Of a stretch of 64,000 bases of DNA, positions 1 to 7,485 are shown in pieces. Position 1 is the first letter of the stretch. Each line of letters opens with the position of its first letter. The DNA comes from an uncultured Thermomicrobiaceae bacterium (GTDB lineage: Bacteria; Chloroflexota; Chloroflexia; Thermomicrobiales; Thermomicrobiaceae). The stretch covers positions 34,673 through 98,672 of the forward strand of contig CALKCJ010000005.1 in NCBI GenBank assembly GCA_938082375.1, written 5' to 3'. The notes under the pieces were generated by a model that was not told where the DNA came from, searched no databases, and was given only the letters and a program-made list of their open reading frames with translations. Made by a program: the position numbers and the translations under genes.

Positions 1-1149
1 CAGCACCTCGATTGTCTGGCCGATCAGGGCGCGGTTCTTCTTCAGTGAGATCCGCTGCTGGAGCTCGAGCAGCGCCGCCCGGCGCTCTGCGGCGACGGCG
101 GGGGGCACGGGGTTGGCCAGCTGGGCACTGGGCGTGGGCGCCTCGCGGGAGTAAGTGAAGACGCCGACGTGGTCGAACTCGACCTCGGCTACGAAGTCGT
201 AGAGGCGCTGGAACTGCTCGTCGGTCTCGCCGGGGAAGCCCACGATGAGCGTGGTGCGGAGCACGGCGCCGTCGAGCTTCGCGCGTGCGTAGCTGAAGAT
301 GCGCCGGTACAGGTCGACGTTGCTCGGGCGGGCCATAGCGCGCAGGATGTCGGAGTCGGCGTGCTGGATCGGCATGTCGAGGTACGGCACACAGACGGGT
401 GTCTCAGCCATGGCATCGATCAGCCGGAAGACCAGGGGGCTGGGATAGATGTAGAGCAGACGCAGCCAGCGCAGGGCCGGTACCTGCTCGGCGATCAAGC
501 GGACGAGCCCTGGTAGGCCGTGCTTGATGCCGAGGTCGGCTCCGTAGCGGATGGTGTCCTGTGAGACCAGGACGGCCTCCTTGACCCCCGCGTCGACCAG
601 CTCGCGGATCTCGCGCACCACGTCGGACGGCCGCTTGCTGGCCTGCCTGCCCTTGATGAGCGGGATGGCGCAGAAGGAGCAGGTGTGGTCGCAGCCGTCG
701 GCGATCTTGACGTAGGCGCTCGGGCCGGTTACGGGTGCGCGGCGGAAGCTGGTGAGCATCGGCACCTGAGCATCAGGGCGTACTGGAGCCAGCGGGAGAT
801 CGAGCAGCCGGCCGATGACCTGGCCGATCTGCGGCCAGTCACGGGTCGAGAGGACGGCATCGACGCCGGGAGGGATCTCGGCCCGGTGCTCCTCGAGCGC
901 CGCCATACAGCCAGCGGCGATCACCACCTGGCCAGATCGGCGGGCCTCGAGCAGATCCTGGATTGCCTGGGCCGACTCGCGGCGGGCGCTAGCCAGGAAG
1001 CCGCAGGTGTTGACGATCAGCACCTGAGCGTCCGCGGGGTGCGCGGCTGGTGCTAGCCCCTGCTCGGCCAGGAGCTGGGCCATGCCTTCGGAGTCGACCT
1101 GGTTTTTGGAGCAGCCGAGCGTGACGATGTGGAAGCGGATCGGCTCCAT
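1..1149 (-). CDS. rimO: Ribosomal protein S12 methylthiotransferase RimO (3'-truncated by window edge)
   Basis: A radical-SAM methylthiotransferase that adds a methylthio group to an aspartate of ribosomal protein S12. Reading from the ATG at 1149 gives 383 codons with no stop before the window edge, so only the C-terminal TRAM domain is missing. The N-terminal UPF0004 domain begins MEPIRFHIVTLGCSKNQVDSE and carries the cluster cysteines in LGCSKN, NTCGF and AGCM. The radical-SAM CxxxCxxC motif is in DGCDHTCSFCAIP near residue 155. The GCSKNQVDSE and ASKRPSDVV segments favour RimO over the tRNA enzyme MiaB. The family assignment is secure; the missing 3' end cannot be judged here. Confidence 0.95.
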   Translation of the reverse strand, partial: MEPIRFHIVTLGCSKNQVDSEGMAQLLAEQGLAPAAHPADAQVLIVNTCGFLASARRESAQAIQDLLEARRSGQVVIAAGCMAALEEHRAEIPPGVDAVLSTRDWPQIGQVIGRLLDLPLAPVRPDAQVPMLTSFRRAPVTGPSAYVKIADGCDHTCSFCAIPLIKGRQASKRPSDVVREIRELVDAGVKEAVLVSQDTIRYGADLGIKHGLPGLVRLIAEQVPALRWLRLLYIYPSPLVFRLIDAMAETPVCVPYLDMPIQHADSDILRAMARPSNVDLYRRIFSYARAKLDGAVLRTTLIVGFPGETDEQFQRLYDFVAEVEFDHVGVFTYSREAPTPSAQLANPVPPAVAAERRAALLELQQRISLKKNRALIGQTIEVL

Positions 1150-1214
1150 CCTCAAGTCGCCTTCACTCTGACCGGTACGACCGCCACTATGCCCACCGCC
1201 GCAGCGCTCCCCGT

Positions 1215-1720
1215 ACGCTACCGACGAGCAGCGCACTTCGACCAAGTATGCGGATGCTGGGTACGCTGGACAACCCGGCTGACTGCCCGCTCGTGCGCGA
1301 GGACGAGGGTACCGGACCCGACGCGAGAGACCTTCGTCCGCGCGTTCCGGGGCCTGGATTGCTACCAGCCCACCGGCGCCCCCTTCCGGGCGTCCTCCAC
1401 ACGATCGTCCGTAACCTGCTCCGGGAACACAAGCTCCGGGACGGCAGGCGCAGGGTGTGGCTGGAGTGCGCGAGCGAGCTGACCGAATGAGTAGTCGTCG
1501 AGCAGCAGGTCTCAGCCGAGTTCGCGGCGCGACCTGCGTGGTGCCCTGGCTGGGCTTTCGGAAGGCCCCCCGGCCCTGATCAGGCTTTCCACTCCTCGAA
1601 GGACGCCCGGCTGCGCGCGTGGCTGCGCCGATGCACCGGACTCCTAGTGCCGCCCGCATCGTGCAGAACCGGGCGCTGACCATGCTGCGAAGCTTACTGC
1701 GTGAAGGGGCACGGCCATGA
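1215..1720 (+). pseudogene. Decayed ECF RNA polymerase sigma factor
   Basis: Fragments of a sigma-70 family (ECF) factor lie in order in different frames. At about 1320-1380 one frame reads RETFVRAFRGLDCYQPTGAPFR, the region 2 core-binding/-10 segment. A second frame continues with LHTIVRNLLREHKLRDGRRR at about 1396-1460. At 1649-1717 a frame reads AARIVQNRALTMLRSLLREG, the end of the region 4 helix-turn-helix, and stops at TGA 1718-1720. The middle, about 1490-1648, is unreadable. At least two frameshifts are needed to join the pieces, so no functional sigma factor can be made. The stop overlaps the ATG of the next fragment (ATGA), showing an ancestral coupled operon. Confidence 0.6.
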
Positions 1721-1880
1721 ACGAGCACGCGTGCGCCGAGCGGCTCGCCACTTCATCGACCGCCTGCTGGCCGGTAAGGCACCTGGCCCCGGCGATGTCG
1801 CAGATCCAGCGTTGCCAGAGCTGTGCTCCCTCTCGCCGGCCTTTGGGTGGCGGGCACGGGCGCTCGTACGTACACTTTGA
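1717..1880 (+). pseudogene. Frameshifted small gene coupled to the dead sigma factor
   Basis: An ATG at 1717 overlaps the stop of the sigma remnant and reads MNEHACAERLA. The natural continuation is in another frame from 1749: HFIDRLLAGKAPGPGDVADP and onward to a TGA at 1878-1880. Joined, these make a protein of about 54 residues. It resembles the N-terminus of proteins encoded after ECF sigma genes in related bacteria (anti-sigma or DUF4349-type), but is too short to assign. One small indel at about 1747-1750 separates the frames. It lies just before dgt and probably decayed together with the sigma factor. Confidence 0.45.
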
Positions 1881-1906
1881 CGTGGTGATGACGCGAGGAG
1901 CAGTGC

Positions 1907-2968
1907 ATGGAGCCGATTGCCATCCGCCAGCGGATCGAGGCGCGCGAGGAGCAGTGGCTGCACCCAGCCGCCACCCGCAGCCGCGATGCCCACCGCCCCC
2001 GCCCCGAGCCACCCTGCAGCGTGCGCACCGAGTTCCAGCGCGACCGTGACCGGATCATCCACTCCAAGGCGTTCCGCCGGCTCAAGCACAAGACCCAGGT
2101 CTTCATCGCGCCCGAGGGGGATCACTTCCGTACCCGGCTCACCCACACGCTCGAGGTGACGCAGATCGCCCGGACGATCGGGCGCGCGCTTGGGCTCAAC
2201 GAGGACCTGATTGAGGCGATCGGCCTCGGCCACGACCTGGGGCATACGCCCTTCGGCCACACCGGCGAGCGGGCGCTCGCCGCCGTTTTCCCGGGCTTCC
2301 GGCACAACGAGCAGAGCCTTCGGGTCGTCGACCGGATCGAGCGAGACGGCCGCGGGCTGAACCTGACCAATCCGGTGCGCGATGGCATCCTACGCCACTC
2401 CAAGCCGGTGGACAGTATCGCTGGCGAAGCCGCCGGCCGGCCGCAGACGCCGGAGGCCCAAGTAGTCAAGATCAGTGACGGCATCGCCTATATCAACCAT
2501 GACCTGGACGATGCCATCCGCGCTGGCATGGTGCGGGCGGAGGAGATCCCCAGGGAGGCACTCGAGGTGCTGGGTTCTACGCACGGCGAGCGGATCGACC
2601 GGCTGGTGCGGGACGTGATCGAGACGTCGGCGCCGCTGCTCGATCGGTACCAGGTCGGCGAGCAGGTGATCCGGTTCTCTGAACCGGTCCGGCAGGCAGC
2701 CGACGCGTTGCGTGACTTCCTGTTCGAGCGAGTCTACGAGCCGCTCAACCACACAGATGCGACCCACAAGGCCGAGCGTCTGGTGCAGGTGCTCTTCGAG
2801 TACTATGCCGAGCACCCGCACGAGGTGCCCCGCGAGTTTGCCCGGGCCCTGGCCGACGACGGGGTGGAGCGCGTCGCCGCCGACTACGTCGCCAGCATGA
2901 CCGACCGCTACGCCCTCTCGCGCTTCGAACTCATCTACGTGCCGCGGTTCTGGTCAGTGCTAGGGTGA
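1907..2968 (+). CDS. dgt: dGTP triphosphohydrolase-like HD-domain protein
   Basis: Deoxyguanosinetriphosphate triphosphohydrolase-like protein (353 aa), an HD-superfamily enzyme that cleaves dNTPs to deoxynucleoside and triphosphate and helps control dNTP pools. The arginine-rich N-terminal part ending IIHSKAFRRLKHKTQVF is typical of the family. The metal-binding residues are visible: His80 in RTRLTHTLEV, His109-Asp110 in GLGHDLGHTPFGHTGE, and an Asp in VVKISDGIAYINHDLDD. The length suits the short type-2 clade. The stop (TGA 2966-2968) abuts dnaG, so the two genes are almost certainly cotranscribed, an arrangement common in Chloroflexota and Actinobacteria. A GAGGAGC element lies about 6 bases before the start. 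Confidence 0.93.
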   Translation: MEPIAIRQRIEAREEQWLHPAATRSRDAHRPRPEPPCSVRTEFQRDRDRIIHSKAFRRLKHKTQVFIAPEGDHFRTRLTHTLEVTQIARTIGRALGLNEDLIEAIGLGHDLGHTPFGHTGERALAAVFPGFRHNEQSLRVVDRIERDGRGLNLTNPVRDGILRHSKPVDSIAGEAAGRPQTPEAQVVKISDGIAYINHDLDDAIRAGMVRAEEIPREALEVLGSTHGERIDRLVRDVIETSAPLLDRYQVGEQVIRFSEPVRQAADALRDFLFERVYEPLNHTDATHKAERLVQVLFEYYAEHPHEVPREFARALADDGVERVAADYVASMTDRYALSRFELIYVPRFWSVLG

Positions 2969-2973
2969 CAGCG

Positions 2974-4818
2974 ATGCAGCGGGACGACCTCGAGCGGGTG
3001 CGCGACGCGACCGACCTGGTGGAGCTGGCCGGCGGCTACGTGACGCTGCGCAAGGCTGGCAAGAACTACAAGGGGCTCTGCCCCTTCCACCAGGAGAAGA
3101 CGCCCTCTTTCATCGTCTTCCCGGAGACCCAGACGTTCCACTGCTTCGGCTGCGGCGCCGGCGGTGATGCCATCGGCTTCCTGATGCGAGTCGAGAACCT
3201 GAGCTTCCGTGAGGCCCTCGAGCGGCTGGCCGAGCGTGCCGGGATCACGCTCACCCCGGCGCGACCGTCCGATGCCGAACAGGATGCCCGGCTCCTGCGG
3301 CTGGCCGAACTGAACGCGCGAGCGGCCGCCTGGTACAGCCACGTGCTCTGGAACACTGCGTACGGCGAGCCAGGCCGGCGCCTGCTCGAGCAGCGCGGCG
3401 TCGACCGTGACACCGCTGAGCGTTTCCAGCTCGGCTTTGCGCCGGAGAGCCGGGACGCCCTGCTCGGCCACCTCACCCGCCAGGGCGCTACGCCCGACGA
3501 GCTGGTTGAGGTCGGCCTCACCGGCCGGCGCGACGACGGAAGCCTCTACGACCGCTTCCGCTCCCGGCTGATGTTCCCGATCCGCGACCGCGACGGCCGG
3601 GTGATCGGCTTCGGCGGGCGGGCACTCGGGGATGCCCAGCCGAAATACCTGAACTCCCCCCAGACCCCGCTCTTCGACAAGAGCGCCAGCCTCTACGCCA
3701 TCGACCTGGCCTTGGAGCATATCCGCCGCACCCGCCAAGTAATCGTGGTCGAGGGCTATATGGACGCGATCACCGCGCATCAGTTCGGCTACCCAAACGT
3801 CGTCGCGTCGATGGGTACCGCGCTCACCGAGCGACAGGTGCGGCTGGTGCGCCGCTTCGTCGACCGCATCGTGCTCGCGCTCGACGCTGACGCCGCCGGC
3901 CAGGCGGCGACGCTGCGCGGGCTGGACGTGCTGCGCGAGTCGCTCGCCGAGCCGGTTCGCCCGGCGCCCGATCCCCAGCAACTTGTCCGCTTCGAGCGGA
4001 CGCTGCGGGTCGACCTGCAGGTCGCACCTCTTCCCGAAGGCAAGGACCCTGACGAGCTGATCCGGCGTAATCGGGAGGTCTGGGAGCAGGCGATCCGCCA
4101 GCCGGTACCGCTGCTCGATTTCTATCTCGACGCGCTGATCGGCCCGGGACCGCCGGCGGATCCGCGGGCGAAATCGCAACTCCTGCAGCGGATTGGCCCG
4201 CTCCTCTACGAGATCGGCGACCGGGTGGTGCAGGAGCACTATATCCGCGAGGTTGCCCGCCGCCTCCAGGTGCGAGAGGAGATCGTGCGGCGGATTCCTC
4301 GTGCAGTCCGGCGGACAGCTGCGCAGGTGGCTGAGGGGCCAGCCCGCCGGCCGATGACGCCGGAAGAGCACCTGGTGGCGCTCTTACTGCGCTTCCCTAC
4401 GACAGCTCCGACGGTCATCGCCGAGATCGGCGAGGGAGATATCGTCGACGCTCGCCACCTCGCCATCCTCGCCGCCCTCCGCGCGGCCGATGGGCCTGGC
4501 GAGCCGCCCGCGCTGCCGGAGCCGCTCCAGCCCTATGCCGAGGTGCTGCTCGAGCGGCTGGGACAGCTTCCGGAGACTCCCACCCGGCTGGCCCTTCAGA
4601 TGATCCGGGAGACCCTGCTCCGGCTCCGCCGCGAGCGCCACGACGAGCGTATGCGCCTGCTCCAGGCCGAGATCCGCGCCGCCGAGGCGAGCGGCGACCG
4701 CGAAACACTGCTCCAAGCGCTGGCACTGGTGGAACAGCTCAAGCGTCGCTACCCCGAGTTCTATCCGGCGCGAAGCCCGTATTTCCCCGACACGCGCACC
4801 AACACCTTCGGGACCTGA
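2974..4818 (+). CDS. dnaG: DNA primase
   Basis: Bacterial primase that makes RNA primers for replication (614 aa from ATG 2974; a GTG at 2965 overlapping the dgt stop is an alternative start). The N-terminal zinc-binding domain has the CPFHxEKTPSF and FHCFGCGAGGD ligands. The catalytic core has YLNSPQTPLFDKS and the TOPRIM acidic motif VVEGYMDAI, followed by LALDADAAGQAA. The C-terminal 150 residues, which would bind the helicase, are rich in Arg and Glu and weakly conserved, as usual. It is cotranscribed with dgt. No rpoD follows; the next gene is convergent panC, so the classical dnaG-rpoD macromolecular synthesis operon is not seen here. Confidence 0.97.
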   Translation: MQRDDLERVRDATDLVELAGGYVTLRKAGKNYKGLCPFHQEKTPSFIVFPETQTFHCFGCGAGGDAIGFLMRVENLSFREALERLAERAGITLTPARPSDAEQDARLLRLAELNARAAAWYSHVLWNTAYGEPGRRLLEQRGVDRDTAERFQLGFAPESRDALLGHLTRQGATPDELVEVGLTGRRDDGSLYDRFRSRLMFPIRDRDGRVIGFGGRALGDAQPKYLNSPQTPLFDKSASLYAIDLALEHIRRTRQVIVVEGYMDAITAHQFGYPNVVASMGTALTERQVRLVRRFVDRIVLALDADAAGQAATLRGLDVLRESLAEPVRPAPDPQQLVRFERTLRVDLQVAPLPEGKDPDELIRRNREVWEQAIRQPVPLLDFYLDALIGPGPPADPRAKSQLLQRIGPLLYEIGDRVVQEHYIREVARRLQVREEIVRRIPRAVRRTAAQVAEGPARRPMTPEEHLVALLLRFPTTAPTVIAEIGEGDIVDARHLAILAALRAADGPGEPPALPEPLQPYAEVLLERLGQLPETPTRLALQMIRETLLRLRRERHDERMRLLQAEIRAAEASGDRETLLQALALVEQLKRRYPEFYPARSPYFPDTRTNTFGT

Positions 4819-4939
4819 GTGCCCGCGACCTGTCGACCGCACCACTCCGGCCTCACCTGTCCAGGGGAGAAACATCTCGGATGCGAGGGTTCGCTGGACT
4901 GGAGCGCACGCCTCGCGGCCTGGTGTGCCCGGCCCAAGC

Positions 4940-5779
4940 TCACTCGGCGCCGAGCAGCACAGCGTCGATGAGGCGAGTCGTCCCGAGCCAGGCGGCCAGG
5001 GAGAGGACAGCCGGGCGGTCGGCGACCGCCAGCTCCTCCATCGTGCCGGCATCGGCGACGCTCACGTAGTCGACCCTGATCAGCGGCTCCTCGGCCAGCC
5101 GGGCATACACAGCTTGGCGCAGCCTCTCGGCGTCCCGCTCTCCTTCCTGCCAGAGCACTCGCGCGTGGGTCAGCGCGGCGTAGAGTGCCGGCGCGGCCCG
5201 CCGCTCCTCGGGGCTTAGGTAGATGTTACGGCTGCTGTAGGCCAGCCCGTCCTCCTCGCGCACGGTCGGCACCGCCACGATCTCGACCGGGATCGCGAGG
5301 TCAGCCACGAGCTTGCGGATCACGGCCACCTGCTGCGCATCCTTCCAGCCGAAGTAAGCGCGGTGCGGCTGGACGACCATGAACAGCTTGGTCACCACGG
5401 TAGCCACGCCGCGGAAGTGTCCAGGGCGGCTCGCCCCTTCCAGCCGCTGGCCGATCGACCCCACGTCAACGACGGTCGAGAAGCCGGGAGGGTAAATCTC
5501 TACCACCTCGGGAGCGAAGACGAGATCAACCCGCTCGTCCTGGAGCAGCCGGAGGTCACATTCCAGGTCACGGGGATAGCGGGCAAAGTCCTCGCCTGGC
5601 CCGAACTGCAGCGGGTTGACAAAGATGCTGACAGCCTCCGCGTCGTTCTCGTGCCGTGCCCGGCGGACCAGCTCCAGGTGGCCGGCGTGGAGATACCCCA
5701 TGGTGGGCACGAAGCCGACCGAGCCTGTGACGTGCCCGCGCCAGGCGCGCACCTGCTCAATCCACTCGGCGACGAGCAT
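4940..5779 (-). CDS. panC: Pantothenate synthetase
   Basis: ATP-dependent ligase that condenses pantoate and beta-alanine to pantothenate, the last step before CoA synthesis (279 aa). The nucleotidyltransferase HIGH-type motif is in TMGYLHAGHLELVRRA. IFVNPLQFGPGEDFARYPRD binds pantoate, FGWKDAQQVAVI lies in the ATP site, and REEDGLAYSSRNIYL is the KMSKS-like loop. The gene is intact, unlike its upstream operon partners panB and the DUF2520 gene. It starts 4 bases after the panB stop, so it depends on that transcript. If panB is truly dead, PanC could only act on imported or otherwise supplied pantoate. Confidence 0.95.
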   Translation of the reverse strand: MLVAEWIEQVRAWRGHVTGSVGFVPTMGYLHAGHLELVRRARHENDAEAVSIFVNPLQFGPGEDFARYPRDLECDLRLLQDERVDLVFAPEVVEIYPPGFSTVVDVGSIGQRLEGASRPGHFRGVATVVTKLFMVVQPHRAYFGWKDAQQVAVIRKLVADLAIPVEIVAVPTVREEDGLAYSSRNIYLSPEERRAAPALYAALTHARVLWQEGERDAERLRQAVYARLAEEPLIRVDYVSVADAGTMEELAVADRPAVLSLAAWLGTTRLIDAVLLGAE

Positions 5780-5783
5780 CCTC

Positions 5784-6655
5784 CTACCCCTCGTGTCCAG
5801 GATCTTGGCCCTGGCCCGCCAATCGCCTCGCGAGGTCTTCGAGCCAGGCGAGGTCGACCTCCTTCGGGAGCTGGAAGCTCTCGGCCATGGTCGGGAACTC
5901 GCCGCTCCGGACCGCCTCGGCGTAGCGGGCCAGCACGTCGCGGATCAGCTCGCCCGCTTCCAGGAAAGGCCTGGAGTGCCGTGGCAGCGGCCCGGGCAGG
6001 AGGTGGAGGAGGTCGGCGATCACCTGCACTTGGCCGTCACAGTGCGGCCCGGCGCCGATGCCGATCGTCGGGATCTCAAGGAGCTCTGTCACCACCCGGG
6101 CGACCGGCCAGGGGATCCCCTCCAGCACCAGCGAGAAGACGCCGGTCTCCTGCAGCACGAGCGCGTCCTCGATGAGCCGCTGGATCTGTTCTCTGGTTCT
6201 GGCTTGCACGCGGAAGCCGCCGGTCAGGTGGACGGACTGCGGCAGTAGCCCATCACCGGGATCCCGGCAGCGATGATCTTGCGCACCTGCTCGAGCACAG
6301 TGCGCCCACCTTCGAGTTTGACCGCCTGCGCACCGCCTTTCTGGATCAGCCGGCCGGCGTTGCGCACCGCGTCCTCGCTGCTAACCTGGTAGGACATGAA
6401 CGGCATATCAGCGACGACCATCGCGCGCTGCGTCCCGCGCATTACAGCCCGGGTGTGGTGGATCATCTCCTCGAGCGTGACCGGCAGTGTCGTCTCGTAT
6501 CCCAGGGCCGTCATCCCGAGCGAGTCGCCCAGCAGCACGATCGGGATCCCGGCCTCATCGAGCAGGCGCGCCAGCGGGTAGTCGTACGCGGTCACCATCG
6601 CGATCCGCTGGCCGTTGCGCGTCATTTCCACGAGGTCACGCCCCGTGATCCGCAT
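5784..6655 (-). pseudogene. panB: 3-methyl-2-oxobutanoate hydroxymethyltransferase (ketopantoate synthase), frameshifted
   Basis: PanB makes ketopantoate from 2-oxoisovalerate and methylene-tetrahydrofolate. The N-terminal half (6655 down to about 6236) is normal: MVTAYDYPLARLLDEAG, VLLGDSLGM and the VKLEGG motif. It then reads GIPVMGYCRSPST and stops at 6224. The expected GHLGLTPQSVHLTGGF continues in another frame: SVHLTGGFRVQARTREQIQR down to the normal C-terminus at 5784. Aligned to the family, roughly 10 bases encoding LGLT are missing at about 6236, which shifts the frame. Both halves are otherwise well conserved, so the loss is recent, or is an assembly error. It sits in the DUF2520-panB-panC operon. 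Confidence 0.85.
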
Positions 6656-6665
6656 CGCTCTATCC

Positions 6666-7485
6666 TCACGACTCCTGCGCTGCCTGCACCGCCGCGAGAA
6701 TCGCCCGAGCCACCGCCACGTCGAGCCCTCGCCGCTCCGCGAGGGCGACTGTCTGCCGGGCGATCTCGCGATACAAGCCGAGCAACTGGGGAAGGCGCTC
6801 CGCTAGCGCGGCGACGTGCCGCCGCACCGTCTCGACGTCACCGCGAGCGACCGGGCCGGTCAGCGCCTGCACCGCGCCGAGGCGCTCAATGTTCTCTACG
6901 GTGGTACACATCAGCGGCGCCAGGCCGCGCGTCGCCTCGTTAGTAGGCAGCCCGAGCTCTTGTCAGATCCGTGCCGCCACGGCCGCCGGCGTGACGACCG
7001 CGTTGGAGGCGAAGACCGCGGCCGCGTGGTAGAGCGCCCGGTTCGGGCCCTCTACTGCCAGCGGGTAGCTACCGAGCCGGCGGGCCCGCTCTTCCAGATA
7101 GCCGCGCAGCGGCTCCGCCGCCTTGATCCCAAAGACGCACCCGGCGAGCCGCTTGGCGTCCTCCTCGGTGCCAGCAAACGTCTGTACCGGGTGGAAGCCG
7201 CCGACCCGGGCGCCCGCTTGCCGCGCCCGCTCGAGCACGTCGAGTCCATGGACGCCGCTGCAGTGGACGGCTGCCATGCCTGGCCGCCACTCGAGCCCGG
7301 AGCAGACCCCCTCGATCGCATCGTCCGCCACAGTCAGGAACACCAGCTCGCAGGAGTCGACGGTCGCCTGAGCAGAGCCAGCGACCGAGCAGCCAAGGGT
7401 GCGCCCGGCCAGCAGCTCGGCGCGCGCTGGCTCCCGGTCGTAGACGGCGGTCACGGCCACGCCCGCGCGGGCCAGCGCCCCCGCC
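6666..7485 (-). pseudogene. DUF2520 / ketopantoate-reductase-like Rossmann protein, 5'-deleted and with an in-frame stop
   Basis: The reading frame shows a Rossmann-type NAD(P)-binding protein of the DUF2520 family: LARAGVAVTAVYDREPARAE, then VFLTVADDAIEGVC, HCSGVHGLDVL, GGFHPVQTFAG and the helical C-terminal domain. The first roughly 15-20 residues, including the GxGxxG loop, are gone; the frame instead runs in from a regulator gene. An in-frame TGA at 6963-6965 interrupts the C-terminal domain between VAARI and QELGLPTNEATRGL. The frame is otherwise open to the stop at 6666. Members of this family often sit beside panB and panC, as here, and may reduce ketopantoate; that role is inferred. 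As it stands the gene is almost certainly dead. Confidence 0.75.

Noticed and set aside
2935..4371. 478-residue minus-strand frame opposite dnaG
   Set aside because: It mirrors the dnaG reading frame in a GC-rich gene and has no motif or start context.
6963..6965. TGA in the DUF2520 gene as a selenocysteine codon, given nearby selA
   Set aside because: Homologs do not have a Cys at this position as far as I know, no SECIS-like stem is obvious after it, and the gene is already broken at its 5' end. A TGG-to-TGA nonsense change is simpler.
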